The notes: generated by a model from the letters alone, not told the origin. A stretch of DNA of 64,000 nt from Hyphomicrobiaceae bacterium (GCA_021730785.1 JAKFWF010000057.1:1-64000); one strand, 5' to 3'. Positions 17,950 through 27,168 are shown, counted from the first letter of the stretch. Numbers and translations are program-made.

Positions 17950-18870
17950 ATGACGCACAGAAAATTTATCCTAGCATATTTTGTCTTTTTGCTCGCCTGT
18001 TGCCTGGTGCGAAGTCTCAACTTCTTTGCAACTGTTATGGTTTGGTTGTTTTTTCCGCTTCTTGGCGTTGTGATCATTCACTCTTATTCTGCTTTATTTT
18101 ATTCGGTGCTGCTTCTACCAACAGTCCTTGCAATATCGGGCGGAAGTCGGAACGTTCCGCTGAGCATATGTGGGTTTCTGTTTGCCGTGATCGCGGCCGT
18201 GTTGCCTGGTTGGCTCGGCGGCAGGCAATACGAAGAAATGAAATACGCATTCCGTGCTTCGGACGTGTCGTTTCCAACACAGGCTCAGCCAAAGTCCTTC
18301 AAGCTCACTGGGTACGACATCGGTTATGACACGCCACAATGTCGGGATCTGTGCAGCGATCTGTTGTTGAAATCCAATGTTGAGGCCGTTTATATAGCTA
18401 AGCGCAGATCAACGGGCTACTCTGCATTCAGGATCGGCAACCGTGGCAAGTGTAGTTTGCAGCACGGGCTTGACCCCGAACGTAGTGGATGCCTTATAAG
18501 AACCGATGGGAATAGCGGCGACACCGATGTCGAAATCGTGCGAGTTGAAAAAATTAGCGACCCAAAGACCAGCCTGTTTGTCGAAAAGAACAGTAGCTGC
18601 GTGCGCGGGCGCCAGTTTGCTGTCGCAAATCCTGACAGGGTCGGTGCGATCGAGATCTACGAGCGCGTCGACGGTAAACTGAAGCTGGCAGAACGCATGA
18701 CGATGTTCGCCGCCCACGTAGCCCCGCTTCCATTCTCCTTCTTAGACGTCTCGTGTGGACAATCGTCTGCACGATTCCACGTCGCGTCAAGCAGTATCGA
18801 CACTGAGAAGTCCGAAACTCGAGAACTTCTCCAGCGCCGATATGGCCTCAGTTTTAAGGCGGAAAAATAA
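17950..18870 (+). CDS. Orphan membrane protein with cysteine-containing extracytoplasmic domain
   Basis: I do not recognise this 306-residue protein. About three hydrophobic helices occupy residues 5-95 (FILAYFVFLLACC, FATVMVWLFFPLLGVVII, AVIAAVLPGWLGG). A soluble domain of about 200 residues follows, with at least six cysteines (QCRDLCSD, GKCSLQ, SGCLIR, SSCVRG, VSCGQ), consistent with disulfides outside the cytoplasm. Codon use and base content are AT-richer than in all neighbours, both in the coding sequence (27 of 60 G/C in 18361-18420) and upstream. This suggests recent acquisition. It stands alone between the RND pump and chpT, with only a weak GAGAAG ribosome-binding site. Confidence 0.7.
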   Translation: MTHRKFILAYFVFLLACCLVRSLNFFATVMVWLFFPLLGVVIIHSYSALFYSVLLLPTVLAISGGSRNVPLSICGFLFAVIAAVLPGWLGGRQYEEMKYAFRASDVSFPTQAQPKSFKLTGYDIGYDTPQCRDLCSDLLLKSNVEAVYIAKRRSTGYSAFRIGNRGKCSLQHGLDPERSGCLIRTDGNSGDTDVEIVRVEKISDPKTSLFVEKNSSCVRGRQFAVANPDRVGAIEIYERVDGKLKLAERMTMFAAHVAPLPFSFLDVSCGQSSARFHVASSSIDTEKSETRELLQRRYGLSFKAEK

Positions 18871-19008
18871 GAACGCGGCGGCCGGGGCAGATGCCCTAAT
18901 CGCTCAGCTCTAATTCCCCCTGCTTCCCAAGCGAGAAGCGACTTGGCAATCAACGCCCCGGCTCAATTGCCTGGATCATACCGCGATTGCGCCACCGCAC
19001 CATCCCTA

Positions 19009-19650
19009 TCACCCCACGCCCGCGCCCAGAATAATGTCCGCCCCATCCTTCATGATTTCGAGCTGCATGCCCGACGTCATGGCCAGCCGCCACGTGTAGT
19101 AGGCCTGGATCGTCATGGCGTTGAGTTCGGGCGGCGCAGTGCCAAGCACGAACTCGGTCAGATACTGGGGCGGGCGCGCGCTCGTACCGCGGCAGCGGAT
19201 GACGAACATCGGCTGCTCGGTGGTGCCCGTCACCATCACTTCGATGTCGCCGCCGCGCGGCAACGCGGTGATGGCGCTGGCGACGAGGTTGAGCAGCAGT
19301 TTGACCCGATCCTTCGCCGCATAGCCGGCGATGCCTTTCCAGATCAGCTTGTGCTTTCCGGTGCCGATGAAGCCGCGCGAGATCTGCTCGGCGGTGCCTA
19401 GGTCGATCTGGGCGCCGGCAGATCCTGCCGCGCCGAAGGCAAAGCGGGCGAACTGCAGCTTGGCGGAGGCCTGCTCGGTGACGTTGCGGATCACGTTCAG
19501 CGCATAGGTCTGCGCTTCCTGGTTGTCATCCTCGTCAAGAATTTCGAGGCCGTTGTAAATGGCGCCGACCGGGCCGATGACGTCGTGGCAAATCTTGCTG
19601 GAAATGAGCGCGGCAAGTTCGAGATCAGAAGGCGTAGTGGCAATGCTCAT
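19009..19650 (-). CDS. chpT: Histidine phosphotransferase ChpT
   Basis: The 213-residue protein relays phosphate from the hybrid kinase CckA to CtrA and CpdR, controlling the alphaproteobacterial cell cycle. DLELAALISSKICHDVIGPVGAIYNGLEIL is the ChpT dimerisation helix, with the phospho-accepting histidine at residue 22 (I show it here in parts: DLELAAL, SSKICHD, GPVGAIYNGLE). The degenerate GHKL-like second half lacks ATP-binding boxes, as expected. AAGGGG precedes the ATG. It is divergent from cysQ. Presence of chpT is strong evidence for an alphaproteobacterial host. Confidence 0.9.
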   Translation of the reverse strand: MSIATTPSDLELAALISSKICHDVIGPVGAIYNGLEILDEDDNQEAQTYALNVIRNVTEQASAKLQFARFAFGAAGSAGAQIDLGTAEQISRGFIGTGKHKLIWKGIAGYAAKDRVKLLLNLVASAITALPRGGDIEVMVTGTTEQPMFVIRCRGTSARPPQYLTEFVLGTAPPELNAMTIQAYYTWRLAMTSGMQLEIMKDGADIILGAGVG

Positions 19651-19773
19651 GGCGGCCCCTTGGTTGATCGCATCGACCGATAAAGGTCGAGACCGTGGTC
19701 ACAGGACGAATAGCCCAGGCGCGAGGCCGCGCTGACGCAGGCGAAACAGATCCGACCCTGGCCGCAAATCAGC

Positions 19774-19779
19774 TATACT
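19774..19779 (+). promoter_or_regulatory. Candidate -10 element upstream of cysQ
   Basis: TATACT lies in GCTATACTG within the 243-base gap between divergent chpT and cysQ. No convincing -35 is seen 16-18 bases upstream. The same GCTATACTG word occurs upstream of the response regulator at 41228. Confidence 0.3.
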
Positions 19780-19893
19780 GATACATGCGTCGCGGGGCCG
19801 TTGCAAAGCCTGCCGGTGCACATGTGTCAGACGCGAGCCCGCTTTTATCGGCTAAGTGCGTCATTGCTGCCGCGCCGGCCGCTTCGGGAGAAC

Positions 19894-20766
19894 ATGCGTC
19901 CTATGAATGTGCAAGGACTGGACTACCTGGCGCTCGCGGATCGTCTGTTGCCCTCGATCCTGGCGGCCGGGCGTCTGGAAGTCGGCTACTTCCGTTCCGG
20001 GCTTGCCGTGGCCCACAAGAGCGATGCGTCGCCGGTGACGATCGCCGACCAGGAAGCAGAGGCGATCCTGCACGCGGGCCTTGCGGCTGCCGCGCCCGAC
20101 ATTCCCGTGATCGCCGAGGAGGCAGCAGCTGCCGGCCACATCCCCGCGATCGGCGACCGGTTCTTTCTTGTCGATCCCCTCGACGGCACCAAGTCGTTCA
20201 TCTCGGGCAACCGCGATTTCACGGTCAACGTCGCCCTGATCGAGAACGGCCGCCCGACCTTCGGTGTGGTCTATGCGCCCGCCACCGGCCGCATGTTTGC
20301 AAGCCTCGGGCCCGACATCGCGATCGAGGCGCTGGTGCAACCCGACAGCGTGGTCACGAGTTTTCGCGACATGCAGGCGACGCGGATCACGACACGCCGG
20401 CCCGATCTGCAGGCACTCGCTGCCATCGCCAGCCGCACACACGGCACGGCGGAGGCCGAAGCCTTTCTCCTGCGCTGTGGCGTGAAGGAGCGTCGCAACA
20501 TCGGCTCCTCGCTGAAGTTCTGCCTGGTGGCCCGGGGCGAAGCCGACCTGTATCCGAGGTTCGGCTCGATCTATGAGTGGGATACGGCGGCTGGGCACGC
20601 TATCCTGCAGGCGGCGGGTGGCTGCGTGACGCTGTTCGATGGTCGCGATCTGGCCTATGGTAAATCCGATAAGCAGTTCAAAAACCCAGATTTTATTGCC
20701 TGGGGACGGCGTGAACTGGTCACGCAAATGACGCGCGGCGGCGGCGATTTAGCCACACTTTCGTAA
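19894..20766 (+). CDS. cysQ: 3'(2'),5'-bisphosphate nucleotidase CysQ-like
   Basis: The 290-residue metal-dependent phosphatase of the inositol monophosphatase superfamily removes the 3' phosphate from PAP or PAPS in sulfate assimilation. Metal ligands lie in VIAEEAA, DPLDGTKSFISG and YEWDTAAGHAIL; SLKFCLVARGEADLYPRFG is the CysQ-type block. Starts at 19894 or 19903 are both possible: GGGAG lies 3 or 12 bases upstream respectively. The closely related histidinol-phosphatase and inositol-phosphatase activities cannot be fully excluded. Confidence 0.82.
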   Translation: MRPMNVQGLDYLALADRLLPSILAAGRLEVGYFRSGLAVAHKSDASPVTIADQEAEAILHAGLAAAAPDIPVIAEEAAAAGHIPAIGDRFFLVDPLDGTKSFISGNRDFTVNVALIENGRPTFGVVYAPATGRMFASLGPDIAIEALVQPDSVVTSFRDMQATRITTRRPDLQALAAIASRTHGTAEAEAFLLRCGVKERRNIGSSLKFCLVARGEADLYPRFGSIYEWDTAAGHAILQAAGGCVTLFDGRDLAYGKSDKQFKNPDFIAWGRRELVTQMTRGGGDLATLS

Positions 20767-20862
20767 TACTTTTCCGCGATTGGTTATCGAAAGATGACCG
20801 GCGTTTTGCCGCGCCTGTGCGGTTGGCAATTGCGCCTTGGCCTTTCGGACTGGAGCGGGATT

Positions 20863-21795
20863 GTGATCATGCTGCAACGCGGCCTCTCGACATTCACTCT
20901 CGTCAGCATGGCGCTCGCCTCGCTGCTGCTCACCGGGTTCGGCGCCGCAGCCCAGGATCGCTTGCCGTGGGAGCGCACGCAGCCGCCCGCCCAGCCGCGC
21001 TATGAGGACGATAACAACGGCCCGCGCCCACTCTCACCCGCCCCCTACCAAGGCGGCGGCTATGGCGGGGGCGGGCAGGCGCCCTATGGCGGGCGTACAT
21101 CGAACGACGCTTATCGGCCGGCGGCCCCGACGGGCGGCGCCTATGGCACCGCCAATAGTGATACCTACCGTCCCCCTTCTTCACAGGGCGGCTACAGTGA
21201 TCCCTTGCCGCCGCCGCCATCACGCCAGCCCTATGACCGCAATTACGGCGACGATGCCCCGCGACGGGCGCCCTATGCCGAGCCGCGCAACGACAACGAG
21301 CGTTCCGGTTCGGGCTACTACTCCAAGAACGAGATCGCCGAGGCCGGCCATGGCTTCTTCGGCTCGGTCAGTCGGGGACTGGCCAGTGTGATCGAGTACA
21401 CCTGGCAGCAGGCCGGGCGGCCGAACGGCTACATTCTAGGCGAGGATGCCGGGGGCGCCTTCATTGCTGGCCTGCGCTACGGCGAGGGGCGGCTGCATAC
21501 CAAGGATGCTGGCACACACAAAGTCTATTGGCAGGGCCCCTCGATCGGCTTCGATGCCGGCGGTGAAGGGTCGAAAACGATGGTGCTCGTGTACAACCTG
21601 CGCGACCCTTCGGACATCTATCACCGGTTTGGTGGCATTCAGGGCACCGCCTACCTCGTTGGCGGCGTCAGCGTACAGTTCCAGAAGTACGGCGATGTGA
21701 TTTTGGCGCCCATTCGCGCCGGCGTGGGCTTGCGGCTGGGTGCCAACGTCGGATATTTGAAATATTCGCGCAGCCCGACCTGGAACCCGTTCTGA
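20863..21795 (+). CDS. Exported DUF1134 protein with Gly/Pro/Tyr-rich linker
   Basis: The 310-residue protein has a signal peptide (MALASLLLTGFGAAAQ), a low-complexity linker of about 130 residues (YQGGGYGGGGQAPYGG, LPPPPSRQPYDRNYG) and a C-terminal DUF1134 domain from about residue 160. That domain contains IEYTWQQAGRPNGYILGED, YRYGEG-like GLRYGEG, YWQGPSIGFDAGGEGSK and the ending VGYLKYSRSPTWNPF. I chose the GTG at 20863 because GGAG lies seven bases upstream; ATG 20869 is the alternative. DUF1134 has no known function but is common in alphaproteobacteria. Likely periplasmic. Confidence 0.82.
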   Translation: MIMLQRGLSTFTLVSMALASLLLTGFGAAAQDRLPWERTQPPAQPRYEDDNNGPRPLSPAPYQGGGYGGGGQAPYGGRTSNDAYRPAAPTGGAYGTANSDTYRPPSSQGGYSDPLPPPPSRQPYDRNYGDDAPRRAPYAEPRNDNERSGSGYYSKNEIAEAGHGFFGSVSRGLASVIEYTWQQAGRPNGYILGEDAGGAFIAGLRYGEGRLHTKDAGTHKVYWQGPSIGFDAGGEGSKTMVLVYNLRDPSDIYHRFGGIQGTAYLVGGVSVQFQKYGDVILAPIRAGVGLRLGANVGYLKYSRSPTWNPF

Positions 21796-21950
21796 CAATT
21801 TCGTCGTCGCCACGCATAGGGTCGCCGGTAGATGTCGGCCGGAACCAGGGATTGCTGTCGGTCGTGCGAGGGTATGACACGTGGCGGCGCCGAAGGGCTG
21901 CTGTTGCGCGCCACACTCCGTTTTGTCAGAGCTAAGCCGGGAATGCCTGC

Positions 21951-23678
21951 TTGATTTCCATTCAGTCAGCGATGCTCGTCGGCCTTGGTTTCCTGCTCGC
22001 GAGCTTGCTGGCGGTGCTGCTGACGCCTGCCTACCGCGCCCGCACGGTGCGCCTGACGACCGAGCGGGTGCGCGCGCAGTTGCCTGTCACCGAGCAGGAA
22101 CTGAAGGCCGACAAGGATCGCATCCGCGCCGAAAATGCGTTGCGTATTCATCGTCTGGAATCACAGCTCGCGCGCTTCAAGTTCGGCGCCGCCCGCCAGC
22201 TGGTCGAAGTCAACCGGCGCGATGGTCTCATCAACACGCTAAATACCGACATCGAGGCGGTGAAGAGCGAGCTGGACGTGGCGCAGAACGCGCGCAACGT
22301 GCTCGAACAGACGATCGCCGACCGCCTGCCACGGGTCGAGCAGCGCCTCCTGGAAGCCAAGAAGCTGCTGTTCCAGCGCGACCGCGAGATTGCAAGCTTG
22401 GCGGAAGATTCGCAGCGCACGCAGCGCGCGCTCGTCGAAGCGGTGCAGATCAACGCCCAGCAACGTACCGAGATCGAACGGCTCTCGACCGTGATCCACA
22501 CCCGTGCCGCCGTGAACCGCGATGGTCTCGCCGATCCGACGTTCGATGCGGAACTGGCCTTGCGGGCCGAACTCGAAGCCTTGCGCACCCGTTCGCGCGA
22601 TCAGGCCTCGTTGATCGATCGGCTGCGGTCGGGTGACGATGCGCATGCATCGCTTGAAAACCACCGGCCTAGTGCAAACGGTGCCAGCACCGATGCCGGC
22701 AGATCGATTCCGGAGGTCGTGCGTTTGCAGCGTGATCTCATGCGCGCGGAAACGGCGCTCAAGTCCTTGAAGGACGTGGCGTCCGCCGGACAAGACGAGC
22801 AGAATAAGATCAACAGCGAATTGCGCCTGCGCGATCAGAAGATCGAGGATCTGACACAGCAGATCGGCGGGTTGCAGGCGGCATTGCGCGCCTATCAGGA
22901 AGAGGGCGTCGGTGATCGGCCGAACTCGCTGAAAGACAGCAAGATCGCGATGAAGTCGCGGCTGAGTTCGCTGAACGCCCAAACCGAGGTGCAGCACGAG
23001 ACGATCCGCAAGCTGCGGGCCGAGGTCGCAGCGTCCAACGAGCGCATGGCACGGCAGGCGCAGCACTTCATGGAAGAGATGCGCCGTCTGGGCGCCGGTA
23101 CGCTGCCGGCCTCCGCTCAGCTCCGCCGTCCGGCGACGGCAGCATTGCGCCGCACCTTGACCCAGCGGATCACGGACGCCAAGCCGCAGCTGGCGGCAGG
23201 CGCTGCGGGGGCGGTGAGCCGTCCAGTGCTGGTCAAGTCGGACGCGCCACTGGCGGACGCCGCAAAAAACGAGCCGGCCAAGGCTGAGTTGGCCAGTTCC
23301 GAGGTGGCTAAGTCAGAGCCGATCAAGTCTGAACCGATTAAGCCCGAGTCGATGAAGTCCGAGCCGGCAAAGTTGGAAGTGGTCAAGGCAAGTACCGCGC
23401 CGCCGGCTGCTGCGACCAACACAGACGCGGCGATGGCGGAGCCAGCCAAGCTGGCTGCAGTGCCCGCGGAACCGCTGGCTGCAGTGCATTCCCCCCCTGT
23501 CACGGCGCCTGCATCCGTGCGTGAAAGCACTGACATTGCCGCCAGCACCGCCAACGGCCACGCGGTCGCCGAACCGGCACTCGCGCCCGCGCTGCCCACA
23601 GTTCTTGAAGCTGCCGCGCCTCCAGTTCCCAAGCGCACCCGCCTGCTGGACCGTATAAAGGACTACAACAAGGGGTGA
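21951..23678 (+). CDS. Membrane-anchored coiled-coil protein with Lys-Ser-Glu-Pro repeats
   Basis: The 575-residue protein of unknown function has one N-terminal transmembrane helix (residues about 5-27, LVGLGFLLASLLAVLLTPA). A long charged heptad-like region (about 45-380) predicts extended coiled coil. A Pro/Ala-rich tail carries a degenerate repeat (KSEPIKSEPIKPESMKSEPAKLE split around residue 460-485). The last 12 residues (RTRLLDRIKDYNKG) are basic and distinct. It begins at TTG 21951 with CCGGGA upstream; ATG 21972 is an alternative. Topology suggests a cytoplasmic or periplasmic scaffold, perhaps for the envelope. Similar single-helix coiled-coil proteins are known in this group, but I cannot name one. 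Confidence 0.72.
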   Translation: MISIQSAMLVGLGFLLASLLAVLLTPAYRARTVRLTTERVRAQLPVTEQELKADKDRIRAENALRIHRLESQLARFKFGAARQLVEVNRRDGLINTLNTDIEAVKSELDVAQNARNVLEQTIADRLPRVEQRLLEAKKLLFQRDREIASLAEDSQRTQRALVEAVQINAQQRTEIERLSTVIHTRAAVNRDGLADPTFDAELALRAELEALRTRSRDQASLIDRLRSGDDAHASLENHRPSANGASTDAGRSIPEVVRLQRDLMRAETALKSLKDVASAGQDEQNKINSELRLRDQKIEDLTQQIGGLQAALRAYQEEGVGDRPNSLKDSKIAMKSRLSSLNAQTEVQHETIRKLRAEVAASNERMARQAQHFMEEMRRLGAGTLPASAQLRRPATAALRRTLTQRITDAKPQLAAGAAGAVSRPVLVKSDAPLADAAKNEPAKAELASSEVAKSEPIKSEPIKPESMKSEPAKLEVVKASTAPPAAATNTDAAMAEPAKLAAVPAEPLAAVHSPPVTAPASVRESTDIAASTANGHAVAEPALAPALPTVLEAAAPPVPKRTRLLDRIKDYNKG

Positions 23679-23814
23679 GCAGGGGGCGTTGCGGCTGTCG
23701 TGGCCGTGCTCCTTGCCAACCGGACGAGCACACCCTGCCAAAATGCATGACACGCGCCCGCGCGCCTGCACTATAACTCATGGCTGCGGCACATTTCACG
23801 CCAAGGGCTGGCTC

Positions 23815-25452
23815 ATGGAAAATTTCGATTACGTCATCGTCGGCGCGGGCTCGGCGGGTTGCGTCCTGGCCAACCGCCTGAGCGAAGACCCCGCCAACCG
23901 AGTTTTGGTCCTGGAAGCGGGCGGCACCGACTGGAACCCCTACATCCATATCCCGGCGGGTTTCATCAAAACCTTCCACGACCCGTCGGTGAATTGGCTC
24001 TACAAGATGGAGCCCGGTCCATGGACCGGCGGCCGCAGCATCCTGGCGCCGCGCGGCAAGACGCTCGGCGGGTCGAGTTCGATCAATGGCAACGTCTACA
24101 ACCGCGGCCAGCCCATGGATTTCGACACCTGGGCGCAGATGGGCAACCGTGGCTGGGGCTATGCCGACCTGCTGCCCTATTTCCGGCGCCTCGAGAAGCG
24201 AATCGGTGAGGGCGACGAGACCTATCGCGGCCGCGACGGCGCGCTCACCGTGACCGACAACGAGTGGCGCCATCCGCTGTGCGAAGCCTTCATCGAGGGC
24301 GCCGTCCAGATGGGCATTCCGCGCAACAAGGACTACAACGGCGCGACCCAGGAGGGCGTCTCCTACACCCAGCGCACGATCGAGAAGGGGCGCCGCATGA
24401 GCGCGGCGCGCGCTTTCCTGCATCCGGCGATGAAGCGCGCCAATCTCAAGGTCGAGACGCACGCGCACGCAACCAGCATCGTATTCGACGGTCGGCGTGC
24501 GGTCGGGGTGCGCTATCATCGGGGCGGCGCCAACGGCGTTGCCCACGAAGTGCGCGCGGCGCGTGAAATCGTGCTCAGCGGCGGTTCGTTCAACTCGCCG
24601 CAATTGCTGCAGCTGTCCGGCATCGGCCCGCTTGACCTGCTGAAGGCCCATGGCATCGAAGTGCGGCAGGCGACGGCCGGCGTCGGCGAGAACCTGCGCG
24701 ATCACTACGCGCCGCGTTTCGTCGCCCGCGTCAAGAACATCGACACGATCAACCAGCGCGCGCGCGGCCTGCGGCTCGCCGGTGAGGTTGCCAACTGGGT
24801 GTTGCGCCGCCAGGGCATTCTGGGTCTCGTGCCGACGCTGGTGTATGCCTTCTGCCGGTCCGAGCCCGATGTGCCGAGCTCCGATTTGCAGATCACGTTT
24901 ACGCCGGCAAGTTACCGCGAAGGCGTGCAGGGGGAACTCGAAGCCGAGCCCGGCATGACGGTTGCCTCCTGGCAACAGCGGCCAGACAGCCGCGGTCATG
25001 TGCGCATCCGCTCGAACAATCCTTTCGAGGCGCCGCTGATCCAGCCGAATTATCTGGCGGAAGCGAGCGACCGGCGCGTGCTGCTGGCCGGCATGAAGCT
25101 CGCCCGGCGGTTGCTCGCCTCAAAGCCGCTCGAACCCTACTACGATCGCGAAGATTTCCCCGGCCCTCACGTGCAGAGCGACGACGAACTGCTGGGTGCT
25201 GCGAAGCAGCGCGGCACCACGACGTTCCATCCGGCCGGCACCTGCCGCATGGGGCCGGCGAACGATCGGCTCGCCGTGGTCGATGATCAGCTGCGCGTGT
25301 ACGGGTTCGAAGCCTTGCGTGTAGTGGATGCGTCGATCATGCCGACCATGCTGTCGGCGAACCTCAATGCGGCCACCATGGCGATCGCCGACAAGGCGTC
25401 GGATCTGCTGCGTGGGCGGGCCGGTGCCGAGCCGCTGGTGTTGGCCGGTTGA
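23815..25452 (+). CDS. GMC-family FAD oxidoreductase (choline dehydrogenase-like)
   Basis: The 545-residue flavoenzyme oxidises an alcohol, class unknown. The FAD-binding motif is VIVGAGSAGCVLANRLSED, followed by GKTLGGSSSINGNVYNRG (GMC signature 1) and VLSGGSFNSPQLLQLSGIGP (signature 2). The C-terminal active-site histidine is in TTFHPAGTCRMGP, and NLNAATMAIADKASDLL closes the protein. The start at ATG 23815 removes a long implausible upstream extension. It converges with the maoC-like gene 11 bases away. BetA-like relatives act on choline, polyethylene glycol or other alcohols; substrate cannot be read from sequence. Confidence 0.88.
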   Translation: MENFDYVIVGAGSAGCVLANRLSEDPANRVLVLEAGGTDWNPYIHIPAGFIKTFHDPSVNWLYKMEPGPWTGGRSILAPRGKTLGGSSSINGNVYNRGQPMDFDTWAQMGNRGWGYADLLPYFRRLEKRIGEGDETYRGRDGALTVTDNEWRHPLCEAFIEGAVQMGIPRNKDYNGATQEGVSYTQRTIEKGRRMSAARAFLHPAMKRANLKVETHAHATSIVFDGRRAVGVRYHRGGANGVAHEVRAAREIVLSGGSFNSPQLLQLSGIGPLDLLKAHGIEVRQATAGVGENLRDHYAPRFVARVKNIDTINQRARGLRLAGEVANWVLRRQGILGLVPTLVYAFCRSEPDVPSSDLQITFTPASYREGVQGELEAEPGMTVASWQQRPDSRGHVRIRSNNPFEAPLIQPNYLAEASDRRVLLAGMKLARRLLASKPLEPYYDREDFPGPHVQSDDELLGAAKQRGTTTFHPAGTCRMGPANDRLAVVDDQLRVYGFEALRVVDASIMPTMLSANLNAATMAIADKASDLLRGRAGAEPLVLAG

Positions 25453-25463
25453 ATGTCGCGCGT

Positions 25464-25925
25464 TCAGGCCGGTGATGCGGGCCGCTTGTGCATGAACGCC
25501 TGCCGGCGGCACTCGGCGACGAGTTCGGCGCGCTGGTTATAGGCGCGGTGGTGGAACTCGACGAGGCCGGCGTCTGGCCGTGATTTGCTTTCGCGTTTCG
25601 AGATGACCTCCGTCGTCGCGCGGATCGTGTCGCCGTGGAATACGGGGTTGGCGAACTTCACGTCCGTCATGCCGAGGTTGCCGATGGTCGTGCCAAACGT
25701 CGTATCATTGACCGAGATACCGATCATGAGGCCGAGCGTAAACAGGCTGTTGACCAGCGGACGGCCCCATTCGGTCTGGCCGGCGAACTCGTGGTCGATG
25801 TGGAGTGGCTGCGGGTTGTGCGTCAGGCACGAGAACAGCGTGTTGTCCATTTCCGTGACCGTACGGCGCAGCGCATGCTCGAACAGGCGGCCGATCTCGA
25901 AATCCTCGTAATACAGGCCTTGCAT
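25464..25925 (-). CDS. MaoC-like (hot-dog fold) enoyl-CoA hydratase
   Basis: The 153-residue protein starts MQGLYYEDFEIGRLFEH. The active-site block NPQPLHIDHEFAGQTEWGRPLVNSLFTLG is the MaoC signature (shown as NPQPLHIDHEFA and GRPLVNSLF). It would hydrate trans-enoyl-CoA or act on a related dicarboxylic thioester. It starts 22 bases after nadK ends and is probably in the same transcript. AAGGA lies about 12 bases before the ATG, which is slightly far. Substrate not determinable. Confidence 0.82.
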   Translation of the reverse strand: MQGLYYEDFEIGRLFEHALRRTVTEMDNTLFSCLTHNPQPLHIDHEFAGQTEWGRPLVNSLFTLGLMIGISVNDTTFGTTIGNLGMTDVKFANPVFHGDTIRATTEVISKRESKSRPDAGLVEFHHRAYNQRAELVAECRRQAFMHKRPASPA

Positions 25926-25946
25926 GGGATGAGGGGTCCTTCTCAC

Positions 25947-26729
25947 TCAATATCTGAACTGCTCTGATAAAATGCGCTCGTCCAGGCTGTGGCCCGGGTC
26001 GAACAGCATGATCAGATCGACCTTCGAATCCTCTTCGATCTGCACGCGTATCACATCCCGTGTCTCGGCATGATCGGCAACCGCGCTTACCGGCCGCTTG
26101 GCCGCTTCAAGAACGTCGATCGTTATGCGGGCGCGGTTCGGCAGCAGCGCGCCGCGCCAGCGCCGTGGGCGGAACGGGCTGATCGGCGTCAGCGCCAGCA
26201 GCGCCGTGTCGATCGGCAGAATGGGACCGTAGGCCGACAAATTGTAGGCGGTGGAGCCGGCCGGCGTCGATACCAGGATGCCGTCGCAGATCAGTTCCTC
26301 GAGCCTAACTTTGCCGTCGACCGAGATCCTGAGTTTTGCTGCCTGATACGTCTGGCGAAACAGCGACACCTCGTTGATCGCGGGCGCACGATGCGTGCAG
26401 CCGCCCGCATCGGTTGCGGTCATCGTAAGGGGGTGCGTGATCGCCGGCTCGGCGCGGGTCAGGCGCTCGAACAGATCCTCCTCCCGATACTCGTTCATCA
26501 GGAAGCCGACCGAGCCGCGGTTCATGCCGTAGATGGGGATATGGCGGTGCATGTAGCGGTGCAGCGTCTGCAGCATCAGGCCGTCGCCGCCGAGTGCCAC
26601 GACCGCATCCGGCGTATCGCCCGTATAGGCGCCATAGGCCTTGGTCAGCCGCTGGAGTGCCGACTGTGCCTCGGGGTTGTCGCTCGCGACGAGCGCGACG
26701 CGCTCGAATTTGTGCGGAACTTTTGCCAT
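25947..26729 (-). CDS. nadK: NAD kinase
   Basis: The 260-residue enzyme phosphorylates NAD to NADP with ATP. The GGDG motif is in [15 protein letters not shown], the NAD-binding segment is [13 protein letters not shown], and [10 protein letters not shown] with [18 protein letters not shown] are the conserved catalytic and C-terminal blocks. Length fits the short alphaproteobacterial form. AAGGCACT precedes the ATG. Divergent from cutA with only 58 bases between them. Confidence 0.94.
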   Translation of the reverse strand: MAKVPHKFERVALVASDNPEAQSALQRLTKAYGAYTGDTPDAVVALGGDGLMLQTLHRYMHRHIPIYGMNRGSVGFLMNEYREEDLFERLTRAEPAITHPLTMTATDAGGCTHRAPAINEVSLFRQTYQAAKLRISVDGKVRLEELICDGILVSTPAGSTAYNLSAYGPILPIDTALLALTPISPFRPRRWRGALLPNRARITIDVLEAAKRPVSAVADHAETRDVIRVQIEEDSKVDLIMLFDPGHSLDERILSEQFRY

Positions 26730-26787
26730 AGTGCCTTGTGTCGTATTCGGTCGAGGTGCGGCGTCGCGCGGGAGGCTCGCTCAGTTG

Positions 26788-27168
26788 GTGGCAAACGACA
26801 AGATCAAAACCGCTGGCGTGATGACCAGCGACGCATGCCTCGTCTATGCAACTTTTCCCTCGACCGACAGCGCCGAGGCAGTCGGCCGGGCGCTGGTCGC
26901 GTCGAAACTTGCCGCCTGCGTGAATATCCTGCCCGCCATGACGTCATTGTACGAATGGCAGGGCACGCTGCACCGCGAGGCGGAAGTGGTCATGCTGATC
27001 AAGACCGTGACTGACCGCGCAGCCGACGTGGTGGCGAGCGTGCGCCAGTCCCACCCTTACGACAACCCGGCGATTTTGGTCCTGCCGATCATGGGCGGAT
27101 CGATGGATTTCCTGCGCTGGATCAGCGCGCAAACGAGCGAGACCCCCAGCCATGCAGGCGAAGCTTAA
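26788..27168 (+). CDS. cutA: CutA1 divalent-cation tolerance protein
   Basis: The 126-residue trimeric protein has the CutA signature: LVYATFPSTDSAEAVGRAL, LAACVNILPAMTSLYEWQG and EVVMLIKT, then VRQSHPYDNPAILVLPI. I prefer the GTG at 26788 because GGGAGG lies 12 bases upstream; ATG 26821 gives the more usual 115-residue form but has no ribosome-binding site. Its function in metal tolerance is debated. It overlaps eda by 17 bases. Confidence 0.85.
   Translation: MANDKIKTAGVMTSDACLVYATFPSTDSAEAVGRALVASKLAACVNILPAMTSLYEWQGTLHREAEVVMLIKTVTDRAADVVASVRQSHPYDNPAILVLPIMGGSMDFLRWISAQTSETPSHAGEA

Noticed and set aside
17865-18870. Insertion sequence or phage remnant at the AT-rich block
   Set aside because: No transposase, integrase, terminal repeats or phage structural genes are seen; only composition differs.
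23500-24999. 499-codon antisense frame over the GMC gene
   Set aside because: Low-complexity antisense reading; the plus-strand frame has GMC signatures.
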